A stretch of 9,378 bases of DNA from Rhodospirillales bacterium (GCA_013205335.1 JABMNB010000334.1:1-9378); one strand, 5' to 3'. Counted from the first letter of the stretch, positions 1 through 7,257 are shown. Made by a program: numbers and translations. The notes: generated by a model not told the origin, from the letters alone.

Positions 1-1
1 C

Positions 2-778
2 TCGAGTGTCGCGCGCGCCTGTCTCGTCCAGTATGAGGGCATCTTCGTCCAGGAACATGTCTGGTCGCTGGTGCGCTCGTCGGCGCAGATGGAAAAGGTA
101 ATGCAGGCGGTCGAGCGAGACCGCGGGCCCGTCCTCTACACACTGGTCGATCCTGACCTGCGCGACGTCGTGCGCGATCATTGCCGGCGCCTGCAACTTC
201 CCTGCGTCGGCGTGCTCGACCAGGCGATGAGCGTGCTGGCAGTTCATTTCCATTCCAAGAGCGAGCAGTGGCCGGGCCGCCAGCATCAGCTCGACGAAGG
301 CTATTTCGACCGGATCGACGCCATGCACTATACGCTGGCTCATGACGACGGGCAGTCCACGCACGACCTCGAGGATGCCGATGTCATCCTGGTCGGGCCC
401 TCGCGTACCTCCAAGACACCGACCTGTGTCTATCTCGCCAATCGCGGGGTGCGGGCGGCCAACGTGCCGCTGGTGCCGCAGGTGCCGCCGCCGAGCGAAC
501 TCGAGGACGCCAAGCGGCCCCTGATCGTTGGCCTCATCACCGATCCCGACCGGCTGGTGCAGATCCGAGTCAATCGCCTGCGGCTCCTGCAGCAGGACAC
601 CGAGTCGGAATATACCGACATGGAGACGGTACAGAAGGAGATCCAGGAAGCGCGCCGGCTCTATGCCCGCCGCAAATGGGCGACCATCGACGTGACGCGC
701 CGCTCGATCGAGGAGACGGCGGCGGCGATCCTGCAGATGCTGGCCACCCGCCGCGAGCAGAGGCTCCAGACGCCGTAG
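2..778 (+). CDS. ppsR: Pyruvate, phosphate dikinase / PEP synthase regulatory protein (DUF299), 5' end outside window
   Basis: Bifunctional serine/threonine kinase and Pi-dependent pyrophosphorylase family that switches PEP synthase (or PPDK) off and on by reversible threonine phosphorylation in the cytoplasm, linking pyruvate to gluconeogenic PEP. The frame is open to the left edge and already reads family-conserved sequence there (SVARACLVQYEG, then EHVWSLVRS). The GTG at 71 therefore lies inside the conserved region and is not the start; about 20 residues are missing compared with the usual length of about 275. Visible landmarks are DEGYF then RIDAMHYTLAHDDGQ, the P-loop-like GPSRTSKTP at 395-421, YLANRG, NVPLVP, and the late VGLITDPDRLVQIRVNRL block. 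The stop is TAG at 776-778. The gene converges with the GntR regulator. Which target it has (PpsA or PpdK) cannot be decided from this window. Confidence 0.93.
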   Translation, partial: SSVARACLVQYEGIFVQEHVWSLVRSSAQMEKVMQAVERDRGPVLYTLVDPDLRDVVRDHCRRLQLPCVGVLDQAMSVLAVHFHSKSEQWPGRQHQLDEGYFDRIDAMHYTLAHDDGQSTHDLEDADVILVGPSRTSKTPTCVYLANRGVRAANVPLVPQVPPPSELEDAKRPLIVGLITDPDRLVQIRVNRLRLLQQDTESEYTDMETVQKEIQEARRLYARRKWATIDVTRRSIEETAAAILQMLATRREQRLQTP

Positions 779-840
779 GAATCAAGGGAGCCCTCCACCG
801 CGTATCGCTGATGGTGATGCGGCGCTGTCGGAGAGGGAAC

Positions 841-860
841 GCTCCTTCGAGCGAGGGAGC
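841..860 (+). terminator. Weak stem-loop between converging ppsR and gntR
   Basis: GCTCCTTC (841-848) can pair with GAGGGAGC (853-860) through eight positions, one of them a U-G wobble, closing a 4-nt loop in the + transcript. It sits about 60 nt after the ppsR stop and touches the gntR stop codon. No T-run follows, so intrinsic termination is doubtful. It is the only notable structure I see in the 81-bp convergent gap. Confidence 0.28.
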
Positions 861-1702
861 TACTGCTGAACGTCATGCCGCAAACGACCGACGCTATAGC
901 TGTCGATGTCGCTTGCGCCGAGTTCCATGACCATCCGGGTGCGTGCGGGCGTCGTCCAGACAGTGAGATAGTGAATCGCCGCCCCCTCGCGGTTGTGAAC
1001 CAGGCGCACGATCTTCAGTACCGCGGAGTTGATCTCGACGTTCAGCGCCTGGGCCACGAAGGGGTCGGCCAACGCGGCATTCAGTTCCTGCGCCACCGCG
1101 CCCAGCCTCTCGAAGCTTCCGGCAATCAGCTCGTGCAACGACGTCTGTTGCAGGGCCTCGGGCAGCACCGATTGCGCGAAGTCCGGCGGGATCCAGCCGT
1201 CGAGCAGCATCACCGGCTGCTTTCGCGCCGAGCGCACGCGCACCAGATGCAGGGCCTCGTCCCCGTCCGACAGGCAGAGCGCTGCGGCTATGGGGGCAGG
1301 GCAACGTTCGCGTTCCAGACGGAGGATGCTCATCTTCGTCTCCTTCAGCGTCCGGCGCATGTCGCCGATGAAGCTGAAGTCCGGGCCGTGCTTGCGGTTG
1401 CCGTTCGTCCCGAAGGTGACGAAGGCACCGACGCCTTGGCGGTTCTGCACGAATCCGTCCGTCACGAGGTCGGCCAGCGCCCGCCGGACGGTGATGCGCG
1501 AGATCGAAAACTGCGCGCACAGCCTGTCCTGGGTGGGCAGGAGATCACCCGCCCGGTAGCGGCCGCTCGTGATCTGCTCCTTGAGGAGCAGGTAGAGCTG
1601 GCGGTGCAGCAGCGCACCCTTGGCCTTCAGTTGGACGACCTGGGCCGTCTTGCGTTCCGGAACGGAAATACCCTTCGACCTTCTCACTGTGGAAGTTGGC
1701 AT
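860..1702 (-). CDS. GntR family transcriptional regulator, HutC/UTRA subfamily
   Basis: Cytoplasmic DNA-binding repressor/activator of 280 aa. Residues about 30-96 form the GntR winged helix: LLHRQLYLLLKEQI, then SGRYRAGDLLPTQDRL, the recognition helix region ISRITVRRALADL, and the wing DGFVQNRQGVGAFV. Residues about 118-265 match the UTRA ligand-binding fold of HutC-like regulators, with the typical late run of HNREGAAIHY and TVWTTPARTRM. I chose ATG at 1702 rather than 1723 or 1942. It gives a normal family length, GAACGGGAC lies just upstream as a passable ribosome site, and the 1723 ATG lies inside an inverted repeat likely to be an operator. Longer forms add a low-complexity N-terminus unlike the family. 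The ligand is unknown. The divergent secreted protein and Bug receptor are candidate targets, which is inference from position only. Confidence 0.9.
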   Translation of the reverse strand: MPTSTVRRSKGISVPERKTAQVVQLKAKGALLHRQLYLLLKEQITSGRYRAGDLLPTQDRLCAQFSISRITVRRALADLVTDGFVQNRQGVGAFVTFGTNGNRKHGPDFSFIGDMRRTLKETKMSILRLERERCPAPIAAALCLSDGDEALHLVRVRSARKQPVMLLDGWIPPDFAQSVLPEALQQTSLHELIAGSFERLGAVAQELNAALADPFVAQALNVEINSAVLKIVRLVHNREGAAIHYLTVWTTPARTRMVMELGASDIDSYSVGRLRHDVQQ

Positions 1703-1710
1703 GATGTCCC

Positions 1711-1736
1711 GTTCATATACCATCCAGGATGGGAAC
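1711..1736. promoter_or_regulatory. Inverted repeat upstream of gntR, candidate operator
   Basis: CCATCC (1720-1725) and GGATGG (1727-1732) form a perfect inverted repeat around a single central A. It is flanked by GTTC (1711-1714) and GAAC (1733-1736), although these outer arms are not equally spaced. The centre lies 24 bp upstream of the chosen gntR ATG. Regulators of this family commonly bind short palindromes near their own promoter, so autoregulation is a reasonable inference. The arms do not match the FadR-type consensus exactly. Confidence 0.45.
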
Positions 1737-1890
1737 AAATCATGAAAAACCGGTTGGGACTTGTTGGCGCGGTGGCTTTCAGGGTTGCGGGCGCCGGCAC
1801 CCCAGCCAGCCCCGCTATCCCGATGGCATCGTGACAGGGGAGCCGTCCCGGCGGGTGGCGGAGTAGGAGCCAAAGCCCCAAAGGTGTCGG

Positions 1891-1919
1891 GCCCACCGAC
1901 TTTCGAGCCCACCGACTTT
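1891..1919 (+). repeat. Two tandem copies of a 13-bp word, 16-bp period
   Basis: GCCCACCGACTTT occurs at 1891-1903 and again, without a mismatch, at 1907-1919, separated by CGA. The pair lies in the 272-bp divergent gap between gntR and the small secreted protein, 56 bp before the start at 1975. A 16-bp period is neither one nor two helical turns. It may be a chance duplication or a pair of protein-binding half-sites. Apart from this and the inverted repeat near gntR, the gap holds no ORF or RNA gene I can support. Confidence 0.6.
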
Positions 1920-1963
1920 GCCTTTGACGATAGACATGTCACCCTTTCCTCCCGAAACAGACA

Positions 1964-1970
1964 GGGAGGT
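1964..1970 (+). promoter_or_regulatory. Strong Shine-Dalgarno that sets the start at 1975
   Basis: GGGAGGT ends 4 nt before ATG 1975. It is the best ribosome site in the window and decides between the in-frame ATGs at 1918 and 1975. The 1975 start also begins exactly at a good signal peptide. Confidence 0.75.
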
Positions 1971-1974
1971 AAGC

Positions 1975-2397
1975 ATGCGTCTCGACAAGGCGTTCCTGCT
2001 GGTCGTGTTTTCGATCCCCGCTCTCGCGGTCCTGCCTGCTATCGCCGCCAGCGACATCGCCGTGTCGCGCGGTGGCGATTCGAACGTCTACGGCAACTGC
2101 GTTCCGAGCCTGGTCGTCGAGAACAGGTCGGGCGAGACGATCGATTATCTCCAGGTCGATGTCGTTCTCGCTCTGCGCGACGGGCGCCAGCGCACCGTCG
2201 AACTGAAATCGGCCTATCGCGAGGGGGCACCTTTCCCCATCGTCCCGGGCGCTTCGGCGACCCTCCGCCAGCATCTCGACACTTCGCGCGCGCTCGGCGT
2301 GCCCTGTGGCGAGGTCGCCGAACGGCGGGTTTCCCGGACGATATGCGAGACACCTCATGGCACGGCGTGTGCTTCTTCTGTTAGGGTGCAACCCTGA
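1975..2397 (+). CDS. Small secreted/periplasmic protein of unknown function
   Basis: A 140-aa protein whose family I do not recognise. It begins MRLDKAFLLVVF with a hydrophobic core and a plausible signal peptidase site near AIAAS (about residue 25), so export is likely. The mature part of about 115 aa has four cysteines (within GNCVP, VPCGE, RTICE and TACAS), compatible with two disulfides in the periplasm. The segment LVVENRSGETIDYLQVDVVL, then a stretch rich in short beta-like strands, reads like a small Ig-like or beta-sandwich domain; this is only an impression. The start rests on the GGGAGGT ribosome site. The Bug receptor starts 24 bp after its stop, so co-transcription is likely and the GntR regulator lies divergent. 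An accessory role with the receptor is conceivable but unsupported by sequence. Confidence 0.7.
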   Translation: MRLDKAFLLVVFSIPALAVLPAIAASDIAVSRGGDSNVYGNCVPSLVVENRSGETIDYLQVDVVLALRDGRQRTVELKSAYREGAPFPIVPGASATLRQHLDTSRALGVPCGEVAERRVSRTICETPHGTACASSVRVQP

Positions 2398-2421
2398 GCA
2401 TTCCACCCTGAGGCATTTTCC

Positions 2422-3390
2422 ATGAATCTTCGTCGTAGGACCGTTCTGGGCGCCGTCGGCGCCTCGCTTCTCGCCGCCCCGGCCCTCGCACAGGATTACC
2501 CGACCAAGCCGTTGAAGATGATCGTGCCCTATCCCCCGGGTGGCGGCACCGACGGCCTCGGCCGCATCACCGCGCAGTTCCTCTCCGAAAAGCTCGGCCA
2601 GCAGATCGTCATCCAGAATGTCGGCGGTGCTTCCGGCACCATCGGCTCCGAGATGGTTCGTCGCGCCGAACCGGACGGCTACACGGTCCTGTTCAATGCC
2701 AGCCTGTTCGTGCTGGGCAAGACGGTGGTGCCGTCCTGCCCCTACGATCCGCAGACGGACTTCCGCCCCATCGCCCAGGCCGGCGAGGCCCCGCTGGTGA
2801 TGCTGGCCAACAACAACGTACCCGGCGCCGACTATGCCGCGGTCATGGCGGCGGTCGCCAAGGATCCCAAGAAGTTCTTCGTGGCCATCTCCTCCGGCGG
2901 ATCGGCGGGCCACATCGCCACGCTGGCGTGGCTGAAGCGCATCGGCATTCCGCTCGACCAGATCCTCTACAAGGGCACGGCGCCAGCCAATACCGACCTG
3001 ATGTCGGGCAGCGTCCAGTTCTTCATGGATCCCTGGACGGCGCTGCTGCCGCTCGCGACGTCGGGCCGCGCCAAGGGACTGTTCGTGACGTCCAAGGAGC
3101 GCACGCCGCTCGCGCCCAACATTCCGACGAGTGCCGAAGTCGGGCTGAAGGATTTCAACCTCAGCTCCTGGTACGGCGTCTGGGCGCCCAAGGAGACGCC
3201 CGAGCCGGTCGTCAACAAGCTGGCTGCCGGCATGGCTGCGGTTTCGAGCGACAAGGCCTTCATCGAGAAAACCACCTCGCTCGGTATCGTCCCGACGGCC
3301 CGTGGTCCGAAGGAGTTCGCGGCCTTCATCAAGTCGGAAGTCGAAACCAACACCGCCCTGCTGAAGGAAGCCAACTTCAAGCCGGAGTGA
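2422..3390 (+). CDS. Bug-family periplasmic solute-binding protein (tripartite tricarboxylate transporter type)
   Basis: A 322-aa extracytoplasmic receptor that captures a small carboxylate or similar solute for a TctAB-type membrane transporter or a signalling partner. The N-terminus NLRRRTVLGAVGASLL is a signal peptide with consecutive arginines (Tat-like but not canonical) and a cleavage site around ALA-Q (residue 23). Family marks follow in order: DYPTKPLKMIVPYPPGGGTD (residues 25-44), NVGGASGTIG (66-75), RRAEPDGYT (80-88), a central SGGSAGH, MSGSVQFFMD, and APNIPTSAEVG. The length is typical. A modest CTGAGG lies 8 nt before the ATG. No TctA or TctB membrane genes are in the window, so this is an orphan receptor, as is common for the very expanded Bug family. 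The ligand cannot be read from the sequence. Confidence 0.93.
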   Translation: MNLRRRTVLGAVGASLLAAPALAQDYPTKPLKMIVPYPPGGGTDGLGRITAQFLSEKLGQQIVIQNVGGASGTIGSEMVRRAEPDGYTVLFNASLFVLGKTVVPSCPYDPQTDFRPIAQAGEAPLVMLANNNVPGADYAAVMAAVAKDPKKFFVAISSGGSAGHIATLAWLKRIGIPLDQILYKGTAPANTDLMSGSVQFFMDPWTALLPLATSGRAKGLFVTSKERTPLAPNIPTSAEVGLKDFNLSSWYGVWAPKETPEPVVNKLAAGMAAVSSDKAFIEKTTSLGIVPTARGPKEFAAFIKSEVETNTALLKEANFKPE

Positions 3391-3406
3391 CGGCCCTCGG
3401 CCGTCA
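3388..3406 (+). terminator. Hairpin overlapping the Bug stop codon
   Basis: TGACGGCC (3388-3395) and GGCCGTCA (3399-3406) form a perfect 8-bp GC-rich stem with a CTC loop. It begins at the TGA stop itself. Only TTCC follows, so the U-tract is weak. It is well placed to end the gntR-divergent unit or to stabilise its mRNA 3' end. Confidence 0.55.
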
Positions 3407-3513
3407 TTCCGAGCCATTTGCGGGGGATCTTTAGCGACCGAAGGCGGTGGTTCGATCCGCTTCACCGTCGGAGGTCTGTCGACCTGAGCGCAGCGGAGGC
3501 CCTGCGTAACGAG
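3403..3513. repeat. Possible degenerate interspersed repeats between Bug gene and glnD
   Basis: The 124-bp gap contains GTCATTCCGAGC (3403-3414), followed by GGGGATCTTTAGCGACCG, and 75 bp later GTCGACCTGAGC (3478-3489), followed by GCAGCGGAGG. The two 12-bp words agree at 8 of 12 positions. Both resemble, from memory, the 'GTCATCCTGAGCGNAGCGAAGGATCT' style of intergenic repeat scattered through many proteobacterial genomes. A small hairpin, AGGTC-TGTC-GACCT (3472-3485), lies about 30 nt past the glnD stop and could serve that transcript. The identification is tentative. Confidence 0.35.
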
Positions 3514-3514
3514 C

Positions 3515-6307
3515 CTATTCCGCCGCCTTCGCCACCGGGTCGAAGCGGGCGTCGAAGTCGCAGATCGAGGCTTCGACGGTCGTGGCGACCTGCTTCAGCT
3601 TGTCGGCGTTCACGACCTTCAGGCCGAACAGGTCCTTGACGTAGAACACGTCGACCGCGCGTTCGCCGTAGGTCGTGACGTGGGCGGTGGCGATCTGCAG
3701 GTTGAGGCGCGTCAGCGCCCGCGTGACGACGTGCAGGAAGCCCGGGCGATCGCGGCCGTTGACCTCGATCACGGTGAACGTGTCGGACGCGTTGTTGTCG
3801 ATCAGCACACGCGGCTCGACGGTGAAGACGCGATCGCGCTTGGGCCAAGAGCCACGCTGGCTGTCGAGTTCGCGCTGGATGTCGAGGCGGTTGGACAACG
3901 CCAGCTCGACGCGGGCGGCCAGCCGCGCCAGCCGCTGCGGCCCGTCGAACGGCTTGCCCTCGAGATCCTGGATCCAGAACGTGTCGAGCGCCATGCCATT
4001 GGCCAGGGTGAAGATCTTGGCATCGACGATGTTGGCGCCGCTGATCGCCATGGCGCCGGCGAGGCGGGCGAACAGGCCGTGCGTGTCGAGCGTGTAGATC
4101 GTGACTTCGGTCACCGACCGCGCCTCGTCGACCCGGTGCTCGATGGCGAGAGGCTGCTTGGCCCGTTCGGCGCCGCGCACGAGTTCGGCCTGGCGGGCCA
4201 GCGTCTCGGGTGGGAAGGACAGCCAGTAGGAGGCATAGCCGCGCGCGAAGTGCGCTTCCTTGTCGGCCTCGCTCCAGCCCGGCAGGCGCTTGGCCATCTC
4301 GGTCTGGATATGCCTGATGCGTTCGGCGCGGCCGCCCATCAGCGTGCCGCCCGACAGGACCTGCTCCGTCGCATTGTAGAGCTGGCGCAGAAGCGCGGCC
4401 TTCCAGTTGTTCCAGACGTTCGGGCCCACGGCGCGGATATCGCAGACGGTGAGGACCAGCAGCAGGCGCAGCCGCTCGGGCGACTGGATGAGGGCGGCAA
4501 AGGTCTCGATGGTCTTGGGGTCCATCAGGTCGCGCTGGAACGAAGTGCTCGACATGGCGAGGTGATAGCGCACCAGCCACGCCACGGTTTCGGTCTCGGC
4601 AGCGCTCAGCCCCAGTCGCGGCCCGAGCTGCATCGCCACGTCGGCGCCCAGCAGCGAATGATCGCCGCCGCGACCCTTGGCGATGTCGTGCAGCAGGACC
4701 GCGAGATAGAGCACCGGCCGCGACAGGATCTTGTGCACCACGGCGGCCGAGAGCGGATGGTCTTCCTTGAGGGCGCCCGACTCGATCTTCGAGAGGATGC
4801 CGATCGCCCGGATCGTGTGCTCGTCGACCGTGTACGTATGGTACATGTCGTGTTGCGTCTGTGCGACGACCCTTCCGAAGTCGGGCACGAAGCGGCCGAA
4901 CACGCCGGCCTCGTTGAGGCGGCGCAGAGTCGTCTCAGGATCGTGGCGTGACGTCAGCATCGCCATGAACAGGCGATTGGCCTCGGTATCGTTGCGCAGC
5001 CTGTCGACCAGCCGGATGTTCTGCGTGATCAGCCGCAGCGTCCCGGGATGGATGTCGAGGTCGTTCTCCTGGGCCACGTGGAAGAGGCGCAGGATCGCGA
5101 CGGGATCCTTGGCAAAGGCATCGGGCGTAGCGACGGCCAGGCGTTCGCCGTCGAGGCGAAAGCCTTCGAGCTCGCGCGGCCGCAGGCTCTGCCACAGCGC
5201 CGCGAGCTTGGGCTTGCGGCGGCGGCTGTCCTCGAGGGCCGCCACGAAGATGCGCGTCAGGTCGCCCACCGTCTTGGCGTGGAGGTAGTAATGCTTGGTG
5301 AAGCGCTCGACGCCGCGGCTGCCCGGCCGGTCCTGGTAGCCCAGCCGAACGGCGATCTCGCGTTGCAGATCGAAGGACAGGCGATCGTCGGCGCGGCCCG
5401 TCAGGTAGTGGATGTGGCAGCGCACGGTCGACAGGAAACGCTCGGCCCGCTCGAAGTGCCGCGCCTCCTCCTTGGTGAGCACGCCCTTGGCCACCAGCTC
5501 GCCAGGCTCGCTCACCCGGTAGAGATACTTGGCGATCCAGAACAGCAGATGCAGGTCGCGCAGCCCGCCCTTGCCTTCCTTGACGTTGGGTTCGACGACG
5601 TAGCGCGAATCGCCCATGCGCTGGTGACGCTGGTCGCGTTCCGCGAGCTTGGCGTCGACGAAGTCGCGGCCGTCGCCGACGTAGAACTTCTGCGCGAAGC
5701 CGCGCTGCAGCTCGTCGAACAGGTCGCGGTCGCCCCACAGGTAGCGCGCTTCCAGCAGCGCGGTGCGGATCGTCTGGTCGCGCTCGGCGTAGCGCAGACT
5801 TTCGTCGGCCGTGCGGGTCGCGTGGCCGACTTTGAGGCCCAGGTCCCACAACAGATAGAGCATGAACTCGACGATCTGCTCGCCCCGGGGTGTCTGCTTG
5901 TAGGGCCGCAGGAACAGGAGATCGATGTCGGAAAGCGGCGCCAGCTCTCCTCGACCGTAGCCACCGGTCGCGACCACGCCGAGCCGCTCGGCGGCGCTGG
6001 GATTGCCCGCCGGGTAGGCGTGCTGGTCGGCGAAGTCGAACAGCACCCGGATGATCTGATCCATCAAATAGGAGGTCGCGCTCAATACCGCCGGCCCGTC
6101 GTTCTTGAGCGGGCCGGGCTCCTCGAAGCGGCGGCGAATCTCGGCGCGGCCCTTGGTCAGCGCCTCGCGCAGCAGGGCGAGCACCGGCGGGCGCGGCGGC
6201 TCGCCGCCGTCCGGCAGGTCCACGACCAGGCGGGCGAGGGCTTCCTCGAGCGTGCGGCGGCGCACGATGGCGCGGCGGTCCGGGATCTCGTCATAGGGCT
6301 GGGCCAT
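3515..6307 (-). CDS. glnD: Bifunctional [PII] uridylyltransferase / uridylyl-removing enzyme
   Basis: Cytoplasmic nitrogen sensor of 930 aa. It uridylylates PII proteins (GlnB/GlnK) when glutamine is low and deuridylylates them when it is high, and so controls glutamine synthetase, Ntr signalling and ammonium transport. All four parts are visible. The nucleotidyltransferase motif GGYGRGELAPLSDIDL covers residues 115-130, with D127 and D129 as metal ligands. The GlnD linker region has VEPNVKEGKGGLRDLH (238-253). The HD hydrolase part has TVDEHT (493-498) and LLHDIAKGRGGDHS (538-551). Two C-terminal ACT domains that sense glutamine lie at about 732-805 (LFARLAGAMAISGANIVDAK) and 843-915 (DRPGFLHVVTRAL). 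Length is normal for alphaproteobacteria and no active-site residue looks lost. The start ATG at 6307 has no strong ribosome site. The gene is divergent, with a 44-bp gap, from the binding-protein-like gene. Confidence 0.97.
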   Translation of the reverse strand: MAQPYDEIPDRRAIVRRRTLEEALARLVVDLPDGGEPPRPPVLALLREALTKGRAEIRRRFEEPGPLKNDGPAVLSATSYLMDQIIRVLFDFADQHAYPAGNPSAAERLGVVATGGYGRGELAPLSDIDLLFLRPYKQTPRGEQIVEFMLYLLWDLGLKVGHATRTADESLRYAERDQTIRTALLEARYLWGDRDLFDELQRGFAQKFYVGDGRDFVDAKLAERDQRHQRMGDSRYVVEPNVKEGKGGLRDLHLLFWIAKYLYRVSEPGELVAKGVLTKEEARHFERAERFLSTVRCHIHYLTGRADDRLSFDLQREIAVRLGYQDRPGSRGVERFTKHYYLHAKTVGDLTRIFVAALEDSRRRKPKLAALWQSLRPRELEGFRLDGERLAVATPDAFAKDPVAILRLFHVAQENDLDIHPGTLRLITQNIRLVDRLRNDTEANRLFMAMLTSRHDPETTLRRLNEAGVFGRFVPDFGRVVAQTQHDMYHTYTVDEHTIRAIGILSKIESGALKEDHPLSAAVVHKILSRPVLYLAVLLHDIAKGRGGDHSLLGADVAMQLGPRLGLSAAETETVAWLVRYHLAMSSTSFQRDLMDPKTIETFAALIQSPERLRLLLVLTVCDIRAVGPNVWNNWKAALLRQLYNATEQVLSGGTLMGGRAERIRHIQTEMAKRLPGWSEADKEAHFARGYASYWLSFPPETLARQAELVRGAERAKQPLAIEHRVDEARSVTEVTIYTLDTHGLFARLAGAMAISGANIVDAKIFTLANGMALDTFWIQDLEGKPFDGPQRLARLAARVELALSNRLDIQRELDSQRGSWPKRDRVFTVEPRVLIDNNASDTFTVIEVNGRDRPGFLHVVTRALTRLNLQIATAHVTTYGERAVDVFYVKDLFGLKVVNADKLKQVATTVEASICDFDARFDPVAKAAE

Positions 6308-6334
6308 ACCGGACGGATACTACAGGGCGCCGGT

Positions 6335-6349
6335 GGCCTAAAGTAGGCC
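6335..6349. promoter_or_regulatory. Inverted repeat in the glnD divergent gap
   Basis: GGCCTA (6335-6340) and TAGGCC (6344-6349) form a perfect 6-bp inverted repeat with an AAG spacer, ending 2 nt before ATG 6352. It covers the only ribosome-site-like sequence (AGTAGG, 6342-6347). It could be an operator shared with glnD, whose start is 28 bp away, or an mRNA hairpin that restrains translation of the binding-protein-like gene. Confidence 0.4.
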
Positions 6350-6351
6350 CC

Positions 6352-7257
6352 ATGGAACAGCCCGCGAACCGGCCCTTTACGCTCGCCGTTTTCACCAAGA
6401 ACCGCGTGAATCCGGCCTATGACGCCGCCCGCCTGGCGGCCGACCGGGTCGCGGCCGGGGCCGGCGCCCGCACCGTGCACTATGTCCCGGCGACGCCCGA
6501 CCATGTCGGCGAGCAGAAGGCCCTGGTGGCCGAGGCGCTGGCGGCGCGGCCGGATGCCGTCCTCTTCAACCCGACCGACGATGTCGCGATGGTGGCGGAT
6601 GTGGAGCGGATCGCGGCGGCCGGCATTCCCGTGGCGGTGTTCATCAACCGCATGAACGTGCCGGTCGTGACCTTCGTCGGTTCCGACGACATCCGGGTCG
6701 GCGAAACCATCGCCCGCGCGTTGTTCGTGGGGCTGGGCGGGACCGGCCGCGTGGTGGCGCTCGACGGTACGCCGGGCGCCCGCACCGCGCGCGACCGAAC
6801 CGAAGGGCTGAAGCGGGCGCTCACGGACAGTCCGGGCATCGAGCTGATCGGATCGAGGATCGGCTATCTCCAGGAGGCGCCCGCGCGGACGGCGATGACC
6901 GAGCTGCTGCAGGCCCATCCGCAGATCGACGGCGTCTGGACGGCCAACGACGTCATGGCCTTCGGCGCACTGAAGGCCCTGCAGGAGGCCGGCCGTAGCG
7001 CCACGGTCGTCGGCATCAACGGCCTGCCCGCCGCGATCGAGCACATCGAGCGCGGGACCATGCTGGCCAGCGTCGATTTCAGTGCTTTCAACATTGCGGC
7101 CATCGCGGCCCGCGCCGTGCTGCGGTACCTCGCGGGACAGCCGGTGCCGCCGGAGATCATGGTACCGGCCGAGTTGATCGACCGGTCGAACTGCCACCGG
7201 TGGAAGGTGCCGTTCGAGCAGAGGCCGATGCCGGTCTGGGCCGATTTCGTGCGATAG
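6352..7257 (+). CDS. Periplasmic-binding-protein-like (type I, ribose/LacI-like) protein without signal peptide
   Basis: A 301-aa protein with the two-lobed fold of sugar ABC-transporter binding proteins (Peripla_BP_4) and LacI sensor domains. Visible marks are LAVFTKNRVNPAYDAARLAA near the N-terminus, RPDAVLFNPTD (66-76), GIPVAVFINR (91-100), FVGSDDIRVGETIA (108-121), GRVVALDGTPGARTARDRTEG (from 132), then WTANDVMAFGALKALQEAG (196-214), and VVGINGLPAAIEHIERG (219-235). The usual VGFDG aspartate position reads N (GINGL). The N-terminus is MEQPANRPFTLAV, with no hydrophobic core. The in-frame codons immediately upstream give no signal peptide either, and no HTH precedes it. It is therefore predicted to be cytoplasmic. 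No ABC ATPase or permease is nearby. It could be a soluble sensor or an orphan that lost its export signal; the ligand is unknown. Confidence 0.85.
   Translation: MEQPANRPFTLAVFTKNRVNPAYDAARLAADRVAAGAGARTVHYVPATPDHVGEQKALVAEALAARPDAVLFNPTDDVAMVADVERIAAAGIPVAVFINRMNVPVVTFVGSDDIRVGETIARALFVGLGGTGRVVALDGTPGARTARDRTEGLKRALTDSPGIELIGSRIGYLQEAPARTAMTELLQAHPQIDGVWTANDVMAFGALKALQEAGRSATVVGINGLPAAIEHIERGTMLASVDFSAFNIAAIAARAVLRYLAGQPVPPEIMVPAELIDRSNCHRWKVPFEQRPMPVWADFVR

Noticed and set aside
71..73. GTG as the true start of ppsR
   Set aside because: The codons before it (2-70) already encode conserved family sequence, so the start is upstream of the window.
875..1834. 319-codon open frame on + antisense to gntR
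   Set aside because: GntR/UTRA motifs on the - strand are convincing; the + frame has no domain and no ribosome site.
1924..1929. TTGACG as a -35 box for the secreted protein gene
   Set aside because: No acceptable -10 element lies 16-18 bp downstream.
1703..1942. N-terminal extension of the GntR gene to ATG 1942
   Set aside because: It adds 80 low-complexity residues not typical of the family and would run through the candidate operator and tandem repeat.
1939..3465. 508-codon open frame on - covering the secreted protein and Bug genes
   Set aside because: It lies antisense to a clear Bug receptor and is low-complexity Arg/Gly-rich, a high-GC shadow.
5048..6346. 432-codon open frame on + antisense to glnD (similar long ones at 3680-4951 and 4935-5849)
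   Set aside because: They are mirror frames of a convincing glnD in GC-rich DNA; the translations are Arg/Ala/Gly/Val-rich with no recognisable domain.
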